64,000 nt of DNA from an uncultured Sphingomonadaceae bacterium. Lineage in GTDB: Bacteria > Pseudomonadota > Alphaproteobacteria > Sphingomonadales > Sphingomonadaceae. The translations under genes and the position numbers were made by a program. The notes under the pieces are model-generated. The model searched no databases, was not told where the DNA came from, and was given only the letters and a program-made list of their open reading frames with translations. Shown here one piece after another: positions 44,793 through 52,920 of this stretch; the first letter of the stretch is position 1; the number at the start of each line of letters is the position of its first letter. The stretch covers positions 496,001 to 560,000 of the forward strand of contig CAMYJW010000030.1 in the NCBI GenBank assembly GCA_947258815.1, given 5' to 3'.

Positions 44793-45125
44793 TCAGGCGC
44801 GGGTGCCCGCATAGCCATACGCAGGCTGGGCACGATAGAGCCCGGCATCACCGCTCAACACATCGAGGCGGGTGGAGACATTGGCGGCCACAAGGTTGCG
44901 AACCTGGCGGTTTACCTCGTTCTGGCGGCGCGCGGCATCAAGCATGGCGCGGCATTCCTCATCGAGATCAACGTCATTCGCGCCATCAAGCGTGCCGCAA
45001 AGCTGGCCCTTATCCTGCGCCGCGCCAACAATCGCATCGAGATCGAGCCCGGCAAGCGCCTGCCGCTCTGCTTCAAGGACGGCAAGCATTTTCCGCAAGG
45101 TTTCCCGCATGGTTCCCATTTCCAT
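44793..45125 (-). CDS. flgN: FlgN-like export chaperone
   Basis: This 110-residue mainly helical protein has a FlgN-like layout: an N-terminal helix with ETLRKMLAVLEAERQALAGLDLDAI and a second long helix with AARRQNEVNRQVRNLVAANV. FlgN escorts hook-filament junction proteins FlgK and FlgL to the export gate. Position directly after flgM (TAATG overlap) supports the call, as the family diverges strongly in sequence. Confidence 0.78.
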   Translation of the reverse strand: MEMGTMRETLRKMLAVLEAERQALAGLDLDAIVGAAQDKGQLCGTLDGANDVDLDEECRAMLDAARRQNEVNRQVRNLVAANVSTRLDVLSGDAGLYRAQPAYGYAGTRA

Positions 45126-45406
45126 TATTCGCCGCTCCTCAGCATGACTGACGCCGCGATCACGGCATCGGCGATCCGCGCCGGAAGGATCGGATATGTG
45201 CCCGATTCCACCGCCTTGCGGATCACCTGAACGCGCTCGGCATCGACCGGCGGTTCACCGGCGGTGGGCACATCGCTTTTGACGACGGTCTGATCCACCT
45301 GATCACGAGCCTTCTGCGGCCCTTGTCCTTGCCCCCGCGTTTCGCGGGCAAGCCTGTTATCAATGGCGCTGATTGCGCGCGCAGGTCCCACTTCGATAGG
45401 TGGCAT
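45125..45406 (-). CDS. flgM: Anti-sigma-28 factor FlgM
   Basis: This 93-residue protein has a disordered, polar N-terminal half and a C-terminal sigma-binding region, AERVQVIRKAVESGTYPILPARIADAVI, which matches FlgM. It holds FliA inactive until the hook is complete and FlgM is exported. AAGGAG lies 7 bases before the ATG. A sigma-28-like promoter precedes it, giving the expected feedback loop between flgM and fliA in one operon. Confidence 0.88.
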   Translation of the reverse strand: MPPIEVGPARAISAIDNRLARETRGQGQGPQKARDQVDQTVVKSDVPTAGEPPVDAERVQVIRKAVESGTYPILPARIADAVIAASVMLRSGE

Positions 45407-45438
45407 GATGCCGCTCCTTGGTGTTGCTTCCCATCACA

Positions 45439-45468
45439 GAACGGCAGGTACGGCGGCAAATTAAGGGC
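45439..45468 (-). promoter_or_regulatory. Sigma-28-like promoter of the flgM operon
   Basis: On the minus strand CCCTTAAT (-35 zone) is followed after about 15 bases by GCCGTTCT, close to the FliA -10 element GCCGATAA in its first half. It ends 33 bases before the flgM ATG. Matching arrangements occur before flagellin and the sigma-54 activator gene, which raises confidence in all three. Confidence 0.6.
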
Positions 45469-45507
45469 TGGTTACGGCAGAAACCTGCCTCATCGCGCAT
45501 TTCCCGA

Positions 45508-46002
45508 TCAGGGCAATGGCAAACGCACCAGTCCGGGGCGGATAACCTGCGCACGCACAATTTGCGCGCCTGATCGTTGCGACGAAACCGGGCGCACCTT
45601 GATCCACGCGCCGATTTTGCCCGTTTCAATGGCTTCGGCAGGGCGCGAAACGGTAAACCCGCTGCCCGATACCGCCATCGTCACGGCATCGCCGCGATTA
45701 ATCGCAGGAAGCACGGCAACCGCGCGCCGGGGTGCCTGAACCGGCACAAACAAGCGCCAGCCGCCCGCATCATGGCACTGGACTACAACAGTTTCGCGGC
45801 GCTGCGTGCGCCAGTGCAAACCCAGCGGCGCGCGGCAGGCGCGCAAACGCAGGCGCCGGTCAACCGGTTGCGCCGCGCCTCCTTGCGCACCAATCGGCGC
45901 GCCGGTGAATTGCCGGACCTGCGCATCTATCGCCGCAAGATCGGCAAACGAAGATGCAGCGGCGCTGGCGGCGATCGCAAGGGTCAGGGCAATACTCATC
46001 AT
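45508..46002 (-). CDS. flgA: FlgA, P-ring assembly chaperone
   Basis: This 164-residue periplasmic protein begins with a signal peptide (MMSIALTLAIAASAAASS) and ends with an SAF-type domain: RGDAVTMAVSGSGFTVSRPAEAIETGKIG and RAQVIRPGLVRL. FlgA helps FlgI polymerise into the P ring. The central DRRLRLRACRAPLGLHW block is typical. Its start overlaps the MotB-like gene's stop, tying it to the unusual stator-like pair. Confidence 0.9.
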   Translation of the reverse strand: MMSIALTLAIAASAAASSFADLAAIDAQVRQFTGAPIGAQGGAAQPVDRRLRLRACRAPLGLHWRTQRRETVVVQCHDAGGWRLFVPVQAPRRAVAVLPAINRGDAVTMAVSGSGFTVSRPAEAIETGKIGAWIKVRPVSSQRSGAQIVRAQVIRPGLVRLPLP

Positions 46003-46466
46003 TTATCCTGTCTGTCTTGTGGTGTTTGCGCCGTATCCAGCAAGTCTTGTGCCAGCTTTGCTTCCCGGCCGGTCTGCGGCACATCATAGGCCAGCACTGC
46101 GGTGATCCCGCCGCGCCCCGGCTCCAGAACGATGCGCGCACGCGCACCGGCCTCACCCGCTTCGCGCGCAAGATAGCCCGCGCGCGCCAGCACCGTTGCC
46201 TGATCGCCGCGCGCGTAATGCGCGGTGATGGTCAGTTGCTGGCGCTCATCAACACCTTGCGCGGCCAGCCACTGCGCCAGTGGCGGTGCGTCCGGTTCGT
46301 CGGCGTAGTAGGCAAGCGGTTCGGACTGCTGGGAAACCGCAACGCGCGGCGTTGCCTTGCGGCTGGGTTTGTCGGGGACCGAGACAACTGCCGCCGTCAC
46401 GATAAACAGGATCATCGAAAGATCGGCCAGCACAGTCTGCCATCCGCTGCCCGCGCGCGCGATCAT
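45999..46466 (-). CDS. MotB/ExbD-like single-helix protein, partner of an atypical MotA-like protein
   Basis: This 155-residue protein has one N-terminal membrane helix, LADLSMILFIVTAAVV, in which Asp15 sits as the proton-binding aspartate does in MotB (YADF). The periplasmic part, about 120 residues, includes LTITAHYARGDQATVLARAGYLA, which faintly recalls an OmpA-like domain but is too divergent to assert peptidoglycan binding. It overlaps the MotA-like gene upstream and flgA downstream by 4 bases each. I do not recognise a named family; it may be a flagellum-linked stator or energy-coupling subunit. Confidence 0.6.
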   Translation of the reverse strand: MIARAGSGWQTVLADLSMILFIVTAAVVSVPDKPSRKATPRVAVSQQSEPLAYYADEPDAPPLAQWLAAQGVDERQQLTITAHYARGDQATVLARAGYLAREAGEAGARARIVLEPGRGGITAVLAYDVPQTGREAKLAQDLLDTAQTPQDRQDK

Positions 46467-47119
46467 GCAACGTCCACCAGTTCGGCGGGCGCGTGATGAA
46501 CGGTCGCCGGGGCGATCTGCGCGGATAACCAGTCAAACAGCTTTTCGCGTTCTTCCTCTTCGCGCGCGATCGCCCGCTCAACCGCGCGTGACAGCGGCGC
46601 CAGCAGCAGATTGGCCAGCAGCAGCCCATAAAGCGTGGTCAGAACCGCAAGCGCGATCGCCCCCGCGAACTGACCGGCTTCCAGCCCGTTTGCGGGAAGC
46701 TGGCTTAATGAAACCAGCGTTCCGGCCAGCCCGAACACCGGCGCAAGCTCTGCCGCCTGCGCCAGCGTGTGCGAAGCCTTGTTGGCAATCCCGGTCCTTC
46801 GCGCGCGGTGATGTTCGTGCATTGCCAGCATCGCATCGACAGAGCGCGCCTCGATCATCGCGCCGGTTGCTTCATCGAATTCGGCATCGCCAAACGCATG
46901 GGGGTTGGCGCGCACCAGCCCGTCTTTCTGGATCTCGCGCACCTGCCGCGCCAGTTCACCCCGGATCGCTTCGGCATCGAAACGCCGTCTGCTCATGCGC
47001 AGCAACACGCGAACCGTGGCCATGCAATCGCCCAGCCCGCTTCGCAGCAGCGTCGCCAGCAAGGTTCCGCCAAACACCAGCGCGGCCGCGCGGCCATCGA
47101 CAAGACTGGTAAAATCCAT
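46463..47119 (-). CDS. MotA/TolQ/ExbB-type proton channel protein, atypical
   Basis: This 218-residue membrane protein keeps the MotA core: an N-terminal helix AALVFGGTLLATLLRSGLGD matching the second MotA helix, a cytoplasmic loop, then ELAPVFGLAGTLVSLSQLP and AIALAVLTTLYGLLLANLLL, matching MotA helices three and four with the proline. The first MotA helix is absent, so three helices are predicted against four in the canonical MotA at 55218. It is co-transcribed with the MotB-like gene and flgA. Function is unproven. Confidence 0.7.
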   Translation of the reverse strand: MDFTSLVDGRAAALVFGGTLLATLLRSGLGDCMATVRVLLRMSRRRFDAEAIRGELARQVREIQKDGLVRANPHAFGDAEFDEATGAMIEARSVDAMLAMHEHHRARRTGIANKASHTLAQAAELAPVFGLAGTLVSLSQLPANGLEAGQFAGAIALAVLTTLYGLLLANLLLAPLSRAVERAIAREEEEREKLFDWLSAQIAPATVHHAPAELVDVA

Positions 47120-47256
47120 GCGCAGGTTCTCCTTTGCATGCGAAGAACGGCATTGCCGGCGCGTATTTCATGGGGCGGTCCCACTTTGCCGCATTCCGGC
47201 AAACACCTGCCGCCTGTTGCCGCCATCCAGCATCGTAAACCCCGGAAAACTGCGAT

Positions 47257-47272
47257 TGGCACGGGCCATGCA
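47257..47272 (+). promoter_or_regulatory. Sigma-54 promoter of the flgB operon
   Basis: TGGCACGGGCCATGCA has GG and GC separated by exactly 10 bases and differs from TGGCACG-N4-TTGCA at one position. The predicted transcript start is near 47283, 26 bases before the flgB ATG. A sigma-54 activator gene lies 12 kb downstream at 59143, as expected for FlbD-type control of rod and hook genes. Confidence 0.8.
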
Positions 47273-47308
47273 ATCCCTCTCGCGCAACTAACGCGGGAAC
47301 ACGATGCG

Positions 47309-47656
47309 ATGACCGAGAGCATATTCGGAATTCATGGAATGGCGCTGGAATTGCGTTCACAGCGCATGGGCGTGCTGGCATCCAATATCGCCAATGCAGC
47401 CACGCCGGGATACAAAGCGCGCGACATTGATTTTGCCGCCGCGCTCAACGCCCGGATGGCGGGCGCGGACAGCACCAAGGCAGCCGACAGCGCCACGCTT
47501 TATCGTGTGCCGGTGATGCCCTCGCTTGATGGCAACACGGTCGAGATGCAGACCGAACAGGTCGCTTTCTCCGAAAACGCGGTGGGCTATTCCGCCACGC
47601 TGTCGTTCATTCGCGGTCGGGCTGACACCATCACCCGCGCGCTGAAGGGGGAATAG
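47309..47656 (+). CDS. flgB: FlgB, proximal rod protein
   Basis: This 115-residue rod protein has the N-terminal motif LRSQRMGVLASNIANAATPGYK shared by axial flagellar proteins and the C-terminal helical region NAVGYSATLSFIRGR. It forms part of the cell-proximal rod. The ATG at 47309 is chosen because the axial motif requires it and the sigma-54 promoter ends just upstream; the frame is open further back through the intergenic region. It heads the flgBCDEFGHIJKL-motAB operon. Confidence 0.93.
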   Translation: MTESIFGIHGMALELRSQRMGVLASNIANAATPGYKARDIDFAAALNARMAGADSTKAADSATLYRVPVMPSLDGNTVEMQTEQVAFSENAVGYSATLSFIRGRADTITRALKGE

Positions 47657-47658
47657 GC

Positions 47659-48066
47659 ATGTCCGGCCCTCCCCTCACCATGTTCGATCTTGCCCAGCGG
47701 GGCATGTCGGCCCAGCTGGTGCGCATGAACGCTGCGGCATCGAACCTTGCCAACGCGGGCACGGTTTCGAACAGCGAAGATGCAACCTACCGGGCGATCC
47801 GTCCGGTATTTTCAGAACAGCTCGATCGCGCCAGCGGACTGGCCACAGTGCGCGTCACCCAGGTTGTGCGCGATAATGCCAATGCGATCCGCGAACACAA
47901 TCCCGATCATCCGCTGGCGGACGAGAACGGCGATATCTGGAAATCGCCCGTCGATGAAAATGCCGAGATGGTCGAGATGCTGGAAAGCTCGCGCCAATAT
48001 CAGAATCTGGTCGAAGCGCTCTCCACCGCCAAACAACTCATGCTCGAAACAATGAGGCTCAAATGA
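47659..48066 (+). CDS. flgC: FlgC, proximal rod protein
   Basis: This 135-residue protein has AQLVRMNAAASNLANAGTVS at the N-terminus and the C-terminal signature VDENAEMVEMLESSRQYQNLVEAL of FlgC. It builds the proximal rod together with FlgB. It starts 2 bases after flgB and its stop overlaps flgD by 4 bases. Confidence 0.95.
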   Translation: MSGPPLTMFDLAQRGMSAQLVRMNAAASNLANAGTVSNSEDATYRAIRPVFSEQLDRASGLATVRVTQVVRDNANAIREHNPDHPLADENGDIWKSPVDENAEMVEMLESSRQYQNLVEALSTAKQLMLETMRLK

Positions 48067-48443
48067 CGACAACTCCGATCAATGGCGCTTCAGCGTCTTC
48101 CCCCGCGCCTGCGCCCGCACTGGCACAGTCTTCTTCGGGCGGCGCGCTGTCTTCGCTCGATCAGAATGATTTTCTGCGGCTGATGACAGTGCAGATGCAG
48201 CATCAGGATCCGTTCGATCCGGTCGATCAGAAAGAGATGCTGGCCCAGATGGCGCAGTTTTCTTCGCTCGCCGGAATCGCGGAAGTGAACGAGAATTTGC
48301 AGGCCTTGTCCGGCCTCGCCGAAATGAACGCAAATCTCCAGTCCATCGCATCCAAACTCGATGCCGTGCTGGCCGCGCAGCAAGCCACTTCAGGCAATCC
48401 GGCAACGGACGGCGAAGCCGATACCCATCCCCCACAGGAGTAA
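48063..48443 (+). CDS. flgD: FlgD, short hook-capping protein
   Basis: This 126-residue protein contains the conserved N-terminal FlgD part, LDQNDFLRLMTVQMQHQDPF followed by AQMAQFSSLAGI. The family is usually about 220 residues or more, with FnIII and Tudor-like domains after this region; both are missing here. The tail is a short helix and polar stretch. It caps the growing hook during FlgE polymerisation. The hook protein downstream is also short, so the two may have been reduced together. Confidence 0.9.
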   Translation: MTTTPINGASASSPAPAPALAQSSSGGALSSLDQNDFLRLMTVQMQHQDPFDPVDQKEMLAQMAQFSSLAGIAEVNENLQALSGLAEMNANLQSIASKLDAVLAAQQATSGNPATDGEADTHPPQE

Positions 48444-48449
48444 TTCGAT

Positions 48450-49256
48450 ATGTCCTTTTATACATCGCTCAGCGGGCTGAAAAACGCCCAGGCCGATCTT
48501 AACACTGTCGCCCATAACATCGCCAATGCCGAGACGGCGGGCTTCAAGAAGTCGCGCGTTGATTTTGGCGATCTCGTTGCCGGTTCGGCCTTTACCAATC
48601 CCAAGATGGTTCAGGGCATCGGCTCAACGGTTGAAGCGATCACCCAGAACTTCTCTATCGGGGCGATCGAGCAGACCGGCTCCGCGCTTGATCTGGCCGT
48701 GAGCGGCGACGGCTTTTTCACCACCGTAAACGCGGACACGGGCAAGCGTCTGTTTACCCGCAACGGCAGCTTCGCCAGCGACGAGAATGGCTTCATCCAC
48801 GATGGATCGGGCAATCGCATGCAGATCTTCGCGCCGGGGGCAGACCCGCTTGTCGATCCGCCGATCGACGCGCAGATACCCGCCACAAACGGCGCGGGCG
48901 CGGCTTTTGCCGGGCTGACGATCGATGTTGATGGCACCATCACCGCAACCTATGACGATGGCACAAACGATAATCTGGGCCGCGTTGCGCTGGCTTCGTT
49001 CATCTCGCCAACCGGGTTGCAGCAAGTCGGCTCTTCCAACTGGCAGGCCACCGGCATTTCCGGCGCGCCGACATATGGCCAGCCGACATTCGGATCGTTT
49101 GGCCAGCTGCTTTCGGGCGCGCTGGAACGCTCCAACGTCGATATTGCCGAAGAGCTGGTCAGCCTGATTACCGCGCAGCGTTATTTCCAGGCCAATGCCA
49201 AGGCCATCGATACCGCCACGCAGATCAGCCAGACCGTCATCAACCTGCGCACATAA
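48450..49256 (+). CDS. flgE: FlgE, short hook protein
   Basis: This 268-residue hook protein has the N-terminal axial motif VAHNIANAETAGFKKSRVDF, the D1 region GSALDLAVSGDGFF and the C-terminal RSNVDIAEELVSLITAQRYF. Typical FlgE proteins of 400 or more residues carry an outer D2 domain; the length here leaves little room for it, so the hook may be thinner or smoother. It also resembles FlgF/FlgG in size, but gene position after flgD supports FlgE. Confidence 0.88.
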   Translation: MSFYTSLSGLKNAQADLNTVAHNIANAETAGFKKSRVDFGDLVAGSAFTNPKMVQGIGSTVEAITQNFSIGAIEQTGSALDLAVSGDGFFTTVNADTGKRLFTRNGSFASDENGFIHDGSGNRMQIFAPGADPLVDPPIDAQIPATNGAGAAFAGLTIDVDGTITATYDDGTNDNLGRVALASFISPTGLQQVGSSNWQATGISGAPTYGQPTFGSFGQLLSGALERSNVDIAEELVSLITAQRYFQANAKAIDTATQISQTVINLRT

Positions 49257-49272
49257 GCCAGGCTGAACCGCA

Positions 49273-50031
49273 ATGGACCGGCTGATCTACACCGCCGTAT
49301 CGGGCATGAACGCATCGATGGTGCGCCAGCGCATGATCGCCAGCAACATGGCCAATGCGCAAACCATCGGCTTTCGTGCCGAGATACTCGAAGCCACTCC
49401 GATGACCCTCGACGGAGAGTCGCTGGAAGTGCGCGCGATGAGCCATGCACAGGTGCGCGGCGCATCGATGAAGGACGGCACGCTCACCCAGACCGGGCGC
49501 GGGCTGGACATCGCAATGCAGGGCGACACGATGCTCGCCGTGCAAGCCCACGATGGCGGCGAAGCCTATACCCGGCGCGGCGATCTTTCGGTCACCGCCA
49601 GCGGGCTTGTCCAGAACGGCGATGGTTTGCCGGTGATCGGCGAAAACGGCCCGGTAACCGTGCCGCTTGGCACCCATGTTTCGATCGCGCCCGATGGGGC
49701 GGTGATGGTTTCCAACCCGGCCACGCCCGAAGAACCGCCGCAACAGATTGACCGGCTGAAGCTGGCCAGCTTCACCGGCAGCGATCTGGAAAAAGGGCTG
49801 GATGGCCAGTTTCGCGTGCGCGGCGGGGCAGATGAAGGCAACGCGATTTTGCCCGCCGATGAAAACGCCCGCGTGCTGACCGGCGCACTCGAACAGTCGA
49901 ATGTCGTTCCCAGTCAGGTTCTCGTCGAAATGATCGAGGCCCAGCGGCTGTTCGATATTCGCACCAAGCTCGTTTCCACTGCCAGCGAGATTGATCAGGG
50001 CAGCGCGCGATTGATGCGCATCAGCGGCTAA
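49273..50031 (+). CDS. flgF: FlgF, proximal rod protein
   Basis: This 252-residue axial protein begins LIYTAVSGMNASMVRQRMIA followed by SNMANAQTIGFRAEI, with DIAMQGDTMLAVQ in place of the usual GDGFF block, and ends ALEQSNVVPSQVLVEMIEAQ. These are FlgF features. It builds the rod between FlgC and FlgG and lies directly before flgG. Confidence 0.93.
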   Translation: MDRLIYTAVSGMNASMVRQRMIASNMANAQTIGFRAEILEATPMTLDGESLEVRAMSHAQVRGASMKDGTLTQTGRGLDIAMQGDTMLAVQAHDGGEAYTRRGDLSVTASGLVQNGDGLPVIGENGPVTVPLGTHVSIAPDGAVMVSNPATPEEPPQQIDRLKLASFTGSDLEKGLDGQFRVRGGADEGNAILPADENARVLTGALEQSNVVPSQVLVEMIEAQRLFDIRTKLVSTASEIDQGSARLMRISG

Positions 50032-50043
50032 CGAAAAGGATAC

Positions 50044-50835
50044 ATGATGCCCAGTTCCGCACTACACGTCGCCCGCACCGGGCTTGAAGCACAAGATGCG
50101 CGCATGCGCGTTATCGCCAACAACCTTGCCAATGTCGGCACCACCGGGTTCAAGCGCGATCGCGCCAATTTCGCGACGCTGGCCTATCAGGATGCGCGCG
50201 TTGCCGGGCAGCAAAGCTCGAACGAAACCGCCTATGCAACCGGGCTTAACCTTGGCACCGGCGTCAGCGTGCAATCCACCACCCGGATCGCCACGCAAGG
50301 CACGCTCAACACCACCGGAAACTCGCTTGATCTGGCGCTTGATGGCGACGGGTATTTTCAGGTGCAGCTTCCGGGCGGCCAGCTTGGCTATACCCGCGCG
50401 GGCAATTTCACCCGCTCGTCCGATGGCCAGCTGGTGACGACACAGGGCTTTATCGTCCAGCCGCCGATCACCGTTCCCGAAGGCACAACCGCCGTCAGCA
50501 TATCGGAAGACGGCACCGTTTCCGCCGCTATCGCCGGGCAGACAGAAGCCAGCCAGCTTGGCCAGATCACGATTGCCAGCTTTGCCAACCCCGGCGGGCT
50601 TCAGGCCGCAGCGGATAACTTCCTTCTTGAAACCGGCGCCAGCGGCGCGGCCCAGATCGGCATCGCGGGTGAAGGCGGGCGCGGCAATATCCGGCAAGGG
50701 ATGCTGGAGGGATCGAATGTCAACATCGTACAGGAGCTGGTCGACATGATCGAAACCCAGCGCGCGTATGAGATCAATTCGAAGATGATCTCGGCCGTCG
50801 ATGAAATGCTGCAAAACGCAAACCAGACGCTGTGA
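50044..50835 (+). CDS. flgG: FlgG, distal rod protein
   Basis: This 263-residue protein has RVIANNLANVGTTGFKRDRA, NSLDLALDGDGYFQVQ and EGSNVNIVQELVDMIETQRA, the FlgG signature set. It forms the distal rod, through which the L and P rings are threaded. It is 12 bases after flgF, and its stop lies just before the flgH start. Confidence 0.95.
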   Translation: MMPSSALHVARTGLEAQDARMRVIANNLANVGTTGFKRDRANFATLAYQDARVAGQQSSNETAYATGLNLGTGVSVQSTTRIATQGTLNTTGNSLDLALDGDGYFQVQLPGGQLGYTRAGNFTRSSDGQLVTTQGFIVQPPITVPEGTTAVSISEDGTVSAAIAGQTEASQLGQITIASFANPGGLQAAADNFLLETGASGAAQIGIAGEGGRGNIRQGMLEGSNVNIVQELVDMIETQRAYEINSKMISAVDEMLQNANQTL

Positions 50836-50840
50836 CAACG

Positions 50841-51518
50841 ATGAAACACGCAACTTTGCTTGGCAGCGCGGCGATTGCACTGGCGATCACCGCCAGCCCC
50901 ACGGCGCATGCCAAAAAACGCCCGCGCGAAACTTTCGCCGCAACTTTGCCCGCAGCCGTTCCCGAGCCTTCACCCGGCGCGGCAAACGGCAGCATCTTTC
51001 AGGCGTCAGCCGGCTATGCCGCGCTGCACGAAGGATCGCGCGCGCGCAGCGTTGGCGATCCGCTGACGATCTTGCTGATCGAAAGCACCACCACATCCAA
51101 GTCTGTCAGCTCAAAAAGCGATAAAGGCGGCAACCTGTCTCTAACCCCGCCCAGCACCGGGCCGTTCTCATTCCTCAGCCCCGATGCCCTTAAAGCTTCG
51201 AGCAGTTCGTCGTTCAATGGAAAAGGAAATGCCGGACAGACAAGTTCACTTGCCGCCACGCTTTCCGTCACCATCGCCCAGGTGCGCCCCAACGGGACCG
51301 CGCTTGTAAAAGGGGAAAAGCGCATGTTGCTAAGCCAGGGACGCGAATGGATCAGGTTTTCCGGGATCGTGCGGCTGGCCGATATCGACATGGAAAACCG
51401 CGTCCTTTCCACTCAGGTGGCCGATGCGCACATCGAATACACCGGCAAAGGCGCGTTGCAGCGTTCCAGCAAGCAAGGCTGGCTTGGCCGCTTTTTCAAC
51501 ATGATCAGTCCGTTTTGA
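50841..51518 (+). CDS. flgH: FlgH, L-ring protein without a lipobox
   Basis: This 225-residue protein has the FlgH core: SRARSVGDPLTILLIESTTT, NGTALVKGEKRML and the closing YTGKGALQRSSKQGWLGRFF. FlgH is normally an outer-membrane lipoprotein, but the N-terminus here is a plain signal peptide ending AHA with no cysteine, so the usual lipid anchor seems lost. The ATG at 50841 is preferred to a GTG 9 bases earlier that overlaps the flgG stop; neither changes the absence of cysteine. Confidence 0.92.
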   Translation: MKHATLLGSAAIALAITASPTAHAKKRPRETFAATLPAAVPEPSPGAANGSIFQASAGYAALHEGSRARSVGDPLTILLIESTTTSKSVSSKSDKGGNLSLTPPSTGPFSFLSPDALKASSSSSFNGKGNAGQTSSLAATLSVTIAQVRPNGTALVKGEKRMLLSQGREWIRFSGIVRLADIDMENRVLSTQVADAHIEYTGKGALQRSSKQGWLGRFFNMISPF

Positions 51519-51529
51519 GGAGGCAGACC

Positions 51530-52627
51530 ATGATCCGTTCGATATTTGCCGCGATCCTCACCATCGCTCTTCTCATGCCCGGCATCGCACATGCAGAACG
51601 CGTGCGCGATCTGGGCCAGTTTCAGGGCGTACGATCCAACCAGTTAACCGGTTATGGCATCGTTGTCGGCCTTGCCGGCACAGGCGACGATAATCTTGAA
51701 TACCTGACACAGGCGATGAAAGGCATTTCGGGCCGCATGGGGCTGCAATTGCCGCCCGGCGTTTCGCCCGGCCTCAAGAATGCCGCCGCGGTGATGATCA
51801 CAGCCGATCTGCCCGCTTTTGCCAAGCCGGGCCAGCGCATCGACGTGACCGTTTCGACCATCGGCAAGGCAAAATCCTTGCGCGGCGGCGCGCTGATCCT
51901 GTCTCCGCTGATCGGCGCGGACGGCCAGATCTATGCCATGGCGCAAGGCAATCTTGCGGTTGGCGGCCTTGGCGTTTCTGCCAAGGACGGATCGAAGCTG
52001 ACCGTCAACGTGCCCACCGTGGGCCGCATTGCCGACGGTGCCAGTGTTGAGCGCGCAGTCGCCACCGGCTTCGAAACCGGCGATACGGTGCGGTACAACC
52101 TGTTCAACGCCGATTTCCTGACCGCCGCGCGCGTGCGCGATGCGGTCAACAAAATGCTGCCGGGCACCGCCACGATTGAAGACGGCGTCACCATCGCGCT
52201 GCGCCTGCCCCAGGGCGCAGACACCCGCGCAAGCCTGCTTGCCGCGATTGAGATGATCGATGTGAACCCCGCCGAAACCGCGGCCCGCGTCATCATCAAC
52301 AGCCGCACCGGGACGGTAGTGATCAACAGCGCGGTGCGGCTTTCGCCCGCCGCAATCAGCCACGGCAAACTGACCGTGCGCATTGATGAAACCCCGCGCG
52401 TGATCCAGCCCGCACCATTCAGCGAGGGCCGGACCGCAGTTGAGCAATCAAGCGAAATCGCGGTTGAGGAAACGGGCAACAGCGTTGCGCTGTTTCAGCC
52501 CGGCGCATCGCTGGCGCAGATCGTCGATGCGCTCAATCTTCTGGGCACCAGCCCGTCCGATCTTGTCGCCATCCTTGAAGCGCTCAAACAGGCGGGCGCG
52601 CTCAAAGCGGAAATGGTGGTGATATGA
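51530..52627 (+). CDS. flgI: FlgI, P-ring protein
   Basis: This 365-residue periplasmic protein has a signal peptide (to AHA, residue 22) and FlgI blocks: RVRDLGQFQGVRSNQLTGYG, GLAGTGDD, ISGRMGLQLPPG and RVIINSRTGTVVI. It forms the ring around the distal rod in the peptidoglycan layer. GAGGAGG lies 6 bases before the ATG. It overlaps flgJ by 4 bases. Confidence 0.95.
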   Translation: MIRSIFAAILTIALLMPGIAHAERVRDLGQFQGVRSNQLTGYGIVVGLAGTGDDNLEYLTQAMKGISGRMGLQLPPGVSPGLKNAAAVMITADLPAFAKPGQRIDVTVSTIGKAKSLRGGALILSPLIGADGQIYAMAQGNLAVGGLGVSAKDGSKLTVNVPTVGRIADGASVERAVATGFETGDTVRYNLFNADFLTAARVRDAVNKMLPGTATIEDGVTIALRLPQGADTRASLLAAIEMIDVNPAETAARVIINSRTGTVVINSAVRLSPAAISHGKLTVRIDETPRVIQPAPFSEGRTAVEQSSEIAVEETGNSVALFQPGASLAQIVDALNLLGTSPSDLVAILEALKQAGALKAEMVVI

Positions 52628-52917
52628 TCCCGCTCGCAACCAACGCGTCCGCGCCATCCAAAACCGCATCGCCAGACAGCGAACGCGCGAAACTGGCGAC
52701 GGCTGCCAAACAGTTTGAAGCGATTTTCGTTCGCCAGATGCTGGCGGCGGCGCGCAAAACCGATCTGGGCGGCGATCTGTTCTCCAGCGAGGGCATGAAC
52801 ACCTTCCGCCAGATGCAGGACGAAAACTTCGCCGATATCGCCGCGCAAACCGGCGCGCTGGGCATGGCATCAATGATCCAGGCCCAGCTTGAACGCCACT
52901 TGCCAGAGGAGAGATAA
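52624..52917 (+). CDS. flgJ: FlgJ-like rod-binding protein, single domain
   Basis: This 97-residue protein corresponds to the rod-binding half of FlgJ, with KQFEAIFVRQMLAAARKTDL and a C-terminal helical segment. The muramidase domain found in enterobacterial FlgJ is absent; the separate lytic transglycosylase at 43828 probably supplies that activity. It overlaps flgI by 4 bases and precedes flgK by 3. Confidence 0.92.
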   Translation: MIPLATNASAPSKTASPDSERAKLATAAKQFEAIFVRQMLAAARKTDLGGDLFSSEGMNTFRQMQDENFADIAAQTGALGMASMIQAQLERHLPEER

Positions 52918-52920
52918 GCC

